Origin: Smittia aterrima
Lineage: Eukaryota; Arthropoda; Insecta; Diptera; Chironomidae
Direction: 5' to 3'
Assembly: GCA_033063855.1 (NCBI GenBank)
Contig: CP093829.1
Coordinates: 18,445,537 to 18,509,536 of the forward strand
Length of the DNA: 64,000 nt
Shown here: one piece after another, positions 59,191-64,000 of the stretch
Position numbering within the stretch: the stretch's first letter is position 1
Layout of the letters: the number at the start of each line of letters is the position of its first letter
Translations under genes and position numbers: made by a program
Notes under the pieces: generated by a model
What the model saw: only the letters and a program-made list of their open reading frames with translations
Told to the model about the DNA's origin: nothing
The model's database searches: none

Positions 59191-62100
59191 AACTGAAACT
59201 GATGAGAATGAGTTTTAAATTGAAACTTTCTTGAACGAGGGTGAAATTATTAGTTTTACAGAATTGAAGTTGAAGCGTAATGAGAACTTGAGTTTTCGGG
59301 TTATAAATTAAGGTTGATGGTCAATAACCTAATTTCCAAAGGTCGTGACTTGTTCGACAGGTTTGATTGATCTCATGGGAGAAACATTTCAAGCCACGAC
59401 TGAATTAAATTCTCGAAACTAACGAAAAACTTCTCCCATCGATTGAGTAGAAGTTTTAAAGCTTCAAAATCCAACCCTCGTGGCAGGCAAAAAGTTAGAA
59501 ACAATTAACGAGAGTTAGGAAAACATTTGAAATCCACAGGATCGAAAAAAGATTCACTCGTTGTCCTGTCAAATTTATCAATTTCACTTGAGGACATTGA
59601 ACGCTCGAAAGATTCCTTGAAATTAAAACTTCATGATTTCAGCTTGGAACATCAATTCATTATCGTCATGACAGAACGAGACAAACTCCCAACACGATGC
59701 CGACACAATCTGATGTGCGCAATCAAGTAATCTAATTTGCTGTCGAAAATTAAATTGCATAACATATTGCCATTTTATTTGATATGCACAATTCGGCAAA
59801 CAAACCATCACTCGTCTCTCGCCACTAAATTTAATATCAAAATCCTATCGCTCTGCTTACGCGGCTATCGGTGGTGGTTCGAACTTTCTAGTGCAGCGAA
59901 TTTTAAATGGGCGTCATGTTTGAATAGGCATCTGATTATAATTCAAACGCTTGGGACGAGGCGATATATTGGAAAAAGCAGAGCTTCGTCGATGTAAATA
60001 TCGGTCGGGCTATGTTGCTTGCAAATTGTTGATCATCGATTACACAGCTTGACACGGTAGGTATGACGCCCATTAACTATGCTCGAAAGGATTCCAAACT
60101 GCCATTAAAAACTTTTGTGTTCGCTCTCGGAGCGTCGTTGCTGCTACTTCGATTCACATTTGAACTTTGACGCAACCAAGCGAACAAGTCGAATTTCATG
60201 GGATTTTAATCAAGGCTCACGAATATTCCGAAAACAAGTTGAGTTCTCTTGACAATTGCACTTGGTTGCATTTTGTAACTGAATTATGAGTGAGTCGAAG
60301 TGAGTTCGGGCAGAAAAAGCTTTGAATTACAAACAACGTCGAACAGAAGCGGCAAATATTCAAACGAACTCTTCTCTTGTTCATCAAGTGCCATCCAAAT
60401 TTATTTCTTCGTTGTTTCCTTTCCCTGTTTCGTGACCTAGTTCCTTCCACTCGAGAGCGACTTAATATCATTTCTATAAAACAGAAAAAGCTTAATAAAA
60501 AAAAATTGTCATTTTCAGACTGTAAAACATTTGGCGCCGATGCAGCAGATTGGACAAGAAAAGCTTTTTAGTTTCTGGCGTCTACTAGTCTATCGGTTTA
60601 TTATTTTTATAAATTCAATAAGCGACACTCGAGAGCTGCTCGACTGATACATTTCATTTCCCGAGGATTAATGGCTTTTCGATTCTTAATTGATTTTCAT
60701 CGACCCCGGACAATGAATCAACTGCGGTCAAAAAATATTTGACGATGAGATAATTATTGTTTTACAAAAAAGGGAGAAAAATATTCCTCACGAAACTCTC
60801 TCTCGACGAGAGCGATGGACATTATTCATGTTCCCATTAAATCTTTCAGTTTAAAATGTTTGATGTTACGCTACAATCGTGAATAATAAACATTCCTGGA
60901 ATTATGTTGTTAAATGTCTTCTTCGTCTTCTCTTCTCGCAGTTCTCTCTCGCTGTGTGGTCTTCGAATGTTATCAGAAGCACTTTTAAAATGCAACATGA
61001 ATAATTTTTGTAAATTAGTTTTCTTTACGAAATAAAGTCTGAAAAATTACTCCATTAGCATTCCTCCACTTAGAGCGAGTCTTGCACACGAGAGACAGTG
61101 AACGAGTGTTGTTTAATTTTACTGCAGTTATCTCAACATTAATTTCAAGCGAACGTTGCTGCTAATTAAGAATCTCTCGAAGATTGTCAAAGTTGATGTC
61201 AGACGAGGAAATTTAATATTTCATGCGGTCGATTAAGCAGAAAATCAAAGCACGGAGCTCGGTTGGTTGTAAGCGGCTTATACACAAACCAAAGTATTCA
61301 TTCATCGAGAGATTTGTTTCCTGAGTAAATTTGTTGTATTTAATATCGCCTAATTAGGGTCACTTTAGCATCAAACTTTCCGGCCAATGTTGTTTCTTCC
61401 TCCCACTTCCCTTCATCTTCTTTTCCAATCTTCGACCGAAAGGAACCGTTTTCGGTCCCGAACGAAATATCTTGATTATGATAAGGATTTTAGTTCACTC
61501 ATTCAAAAGATAAACCAGAATTAACCCTCGAAGTCTGCAGGCGAAAGCAGGCAATTTGATACTTTTCCAACTTTTTTCTTTCTTTCGCCTACGTTTGCCT
61601 TGTTTTCTCCCTGCATCGTCATCATGGACACAATTTATTCTTCGTTCGACAGTGATAGTTTAAAATTCCGAGAGAGGAAAACTTAGCAACGCAGCAAGAT
61701 AACAAAAAAATATTATTTCTTCAATTAACTTTAATCGAATTCTTGTGCCGCATCGAGTGCGCTAAGATTACAAATCCGAAACGAGCGTGAGATGAGCGCT
61801 TTCACACTATTTCGAGGATTTGTTTTAACATAATTCCATTCTTCGTCGCTTTCCTTTTCTGTTTTCTCTGTTTTTCCCGAAAGTGAACGTTGAGAATACT
61901 TAAAACGATAACGAAAGGAATTACGAAAGTGGAGAGAGTGAGTCAGAATTTTCATCTCGTAGATTATTTCACTTCGCTTGGTATCAGTATGTGTGTGCAT
62001 AGACTCGAGAAAGAAGTTAATTAACAGCTGGATTAAGCATAATTCTCCTCGTTGAGCTGTCAAGCCTGGGAAAAAAATGAATAAATTTATTTCTAAGAAA

Positions 62101-64000
62101 AACTTTCGTTGAGGAAAAAAACTTGAAAAGTTGAATTTGAACTATTAAAATTTATTGAATTTCTTTAAAGGAGAACGATCGTCAAAAGTTTCTTTGAAAT
62201 ATTGGAAAGACTTTTACTAATTTATTTCTCACGAAATAATTAAGAGCAAAGACAAGTTCATAAGAAGCGTGAGAACATTTGTGGAGTTCACATTTTTGAC
62301 GTCACTGATGAATTCCCCCACAAATCTCGTAATCTCTTCCCTGGAAAACAACAAGAGCAGAACGAAGTGAAGTAACGATTTTGCAAACAGGGAAGCGAAA
62401 TGAATACTAATTAGATAGTTGAGTTGAAGTCAGGCTTTCGACTTTGATAAGCTTTAATTATGATGGATATCAGTGTTGGCTGAGGCAACAACTTCAACTC
62501 TTGATTAAATTTCCAGACAGAAAAAAAAATATTTTTTGTTTCAGTGCACAATAAAAGTCAATAATTTGCGAAGAATGTGGTGAAAAAAAAGTTTGCAAAA
62601 GCTTTTTTGGCAAGAGACGACGATAACAACGTCATGACGGAGCCAGATTCCAGCTTGGCGACACATTTTCTGCTCTTGCTTTTTAATGAAACGATTTAGC
62701 AGGAATTTGTTTGAGCCAAACGACCTTTTAGCGATGCTCAAATCGTTTGAAATGTTTTAAAACAATTTGCATTTCGCATTCGGCCGTTAACAACGCCAAT
62801 CGCCCACGAACAAGGAGGTGAAGTTGAAAGCTTACGTTTTGTTATGGCTTCAGCTGAAAAAAGAGAATTGTTTATCATCATTATTCTGAGAATTTACATA
62901 ATTGATGTAGGCAAATCATAATTGTTATGTTTGCACCCGGCGAAAAGTTTAATTTTACGTCAGCGCATTGCCGGAGGTTCATTATATTCGGCTTATGGCG
63001 TTGAAAACTTCAAAAGCGACTCACGAAAAATTAATTAGAGTGTTTGCTGCAACTAACAAGTTTTAAAAACATTTTGCAGCTCAAACTCGTTAAACTTCAA
63101 AACGCAAAATCGATAAACTATGCAAACAACGGAAGAAAATGTCGTAAATTAGCTTAGTCACGCATCAACCCATTTTAAAGTATCGACAAACGACGGAGAC
63201 TTCTAAGAATTCTATTCCGTTTCGACTCGACTCGTGGTTTTCTGTTCGGGATTAGGAAAGTTAAAGAAAGGGATTGTCGAGGTTGTCACGCTCTTGATGG
63301 CGTGAGACTTGTGTTGTTTCTTGTGACGTTCACAAAGTTCAGGAACTTGCGAGGGCTTTGGGATCAGTCGTGAACGTTAATGGAAAATGAATTGACGTCA
63401 ATTGAAAAAATTACTTTTCTGACATCGAAGTTTGTGAACTTGCCCGAAAACTTTTCTTTAAATTTTTCTTGAATTTCCATCGCATTCTCTACCCAATTAG
63501 CTCGTAACTTTGACGACTTCTCTTTATTTTCCGTAATGAAAGCTTTAGATTTTCATTTGACGAAAGGTCGTAAGCGACAAAGCGAGTACCACGAAGTAAA
63601 TCAAAGAATAAGGTTTCTAATAAAACATTAAAAAAAGCAACGTTTTTAATAAAATGTGATAACTGCGACTTGACTTATCCTTACGATCGCTTTGTTTTGA
63701 GAAAAAACAAAGAAACGAGACAGAGGCTGTGAACATAAATCCTTTTAATTATAATATTCAAGATTATTTTCGTCTGTTTTAACGACACTTGTGTTTTTTC
63801 TCCGGTATCTCGTCCCGAGAATTATGCTTTTCGGGTCGCATTAGGTGAGATTTATGATATGTCGGGGACGATGCAAGAGAATAATAAAAACGAGAAAGAT
63901 TTATAACGGACGGCGGGAGATAATAAAGCGAGTAATGAACAGGAGAGTCTGAAGTGCATGTGATTAAAAATACCGCTGCCTGCATGAGACGAGAGAGAGA
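59191..64000. other. Intergenic DNA at the right end, no gene supported
   Basis: Frames at 59527-59997, 60217-60571 and 61731-62063 lack recognisable motifs or consistent splice partners. AT-rich, without long repeats. Confidence 0.6.

Overview
The window looks like nuclear DNA of an insect, most likely a lower dipteran such as a midge. That is an inference from AT-rich intergenic DNA, introns often only 52-75 bases long, dipteran-type TATA/initiator spacing, and the gene families present (clustered LITAF-domain genes, a CYP6-like P450, ZC4H2, an SLC25A34/35-type carrier, a roadblock dynein light chain, an ADAMTS-like matrix protein). Coding sequence is a small part of the 64 kb. All gene models were built by hand by joining GT-AG (once GC-AG) exons so that frame and domain continue. 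Every model sums to a whole number of codons.

Layout. 1-5064: no gene seen. 5065-16155: tandem array of nine intact LITAF-domain (LPS-induced TNF factor/CDIP type) genes, all on the minus strand, plus one relic at about 14530-14760. 17251-18435 (-): the ZC4H2 orthologue. 19268-20806 (-): an intronless CYP6-like P450 with a TATA box and initiator. 22199-22717 (-): a tenth LITAF gene with a 9-base microexon. 25713-27076 (+): a three-exon mitochondrial carrier. 28324-28718 (-): a roadblock/LC7 dynein light chain. 28719-47080: about 18 kb with no gene I can support. 47130-58571 (+): a complete 16-coding-exon ADAMTS-like gene (1280 residues: signal peptide, TSR, Cys-rich domain, ten more TSRs, one Ig domain, PLAC domain). 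58572-64000: its 3' UTR, then no gene seen.

How the genes relate. The LITAF proteins share a proline/glutamine-rich N-terminus (usually with a PPxY-like motif) and a C-terminal zinc-binding domain (CxxC, hydrophobic membrane-inserting stretch, HxCxxC), as expected for small endosome/lysosome membrane proteins. Several array genes have paired GATAAG motifs just upstream, which may mean shared, possibly gut, expression. The array records its own history: a copied promoter block, a precise intron loss, a C-terminus extended into former 3' UTR after a small deletion, and a decayed copy. The other genes are unrelated neighbours. No bacterial-type operons, CRISPR arrays, rRNA genes or intact transposons were seen.
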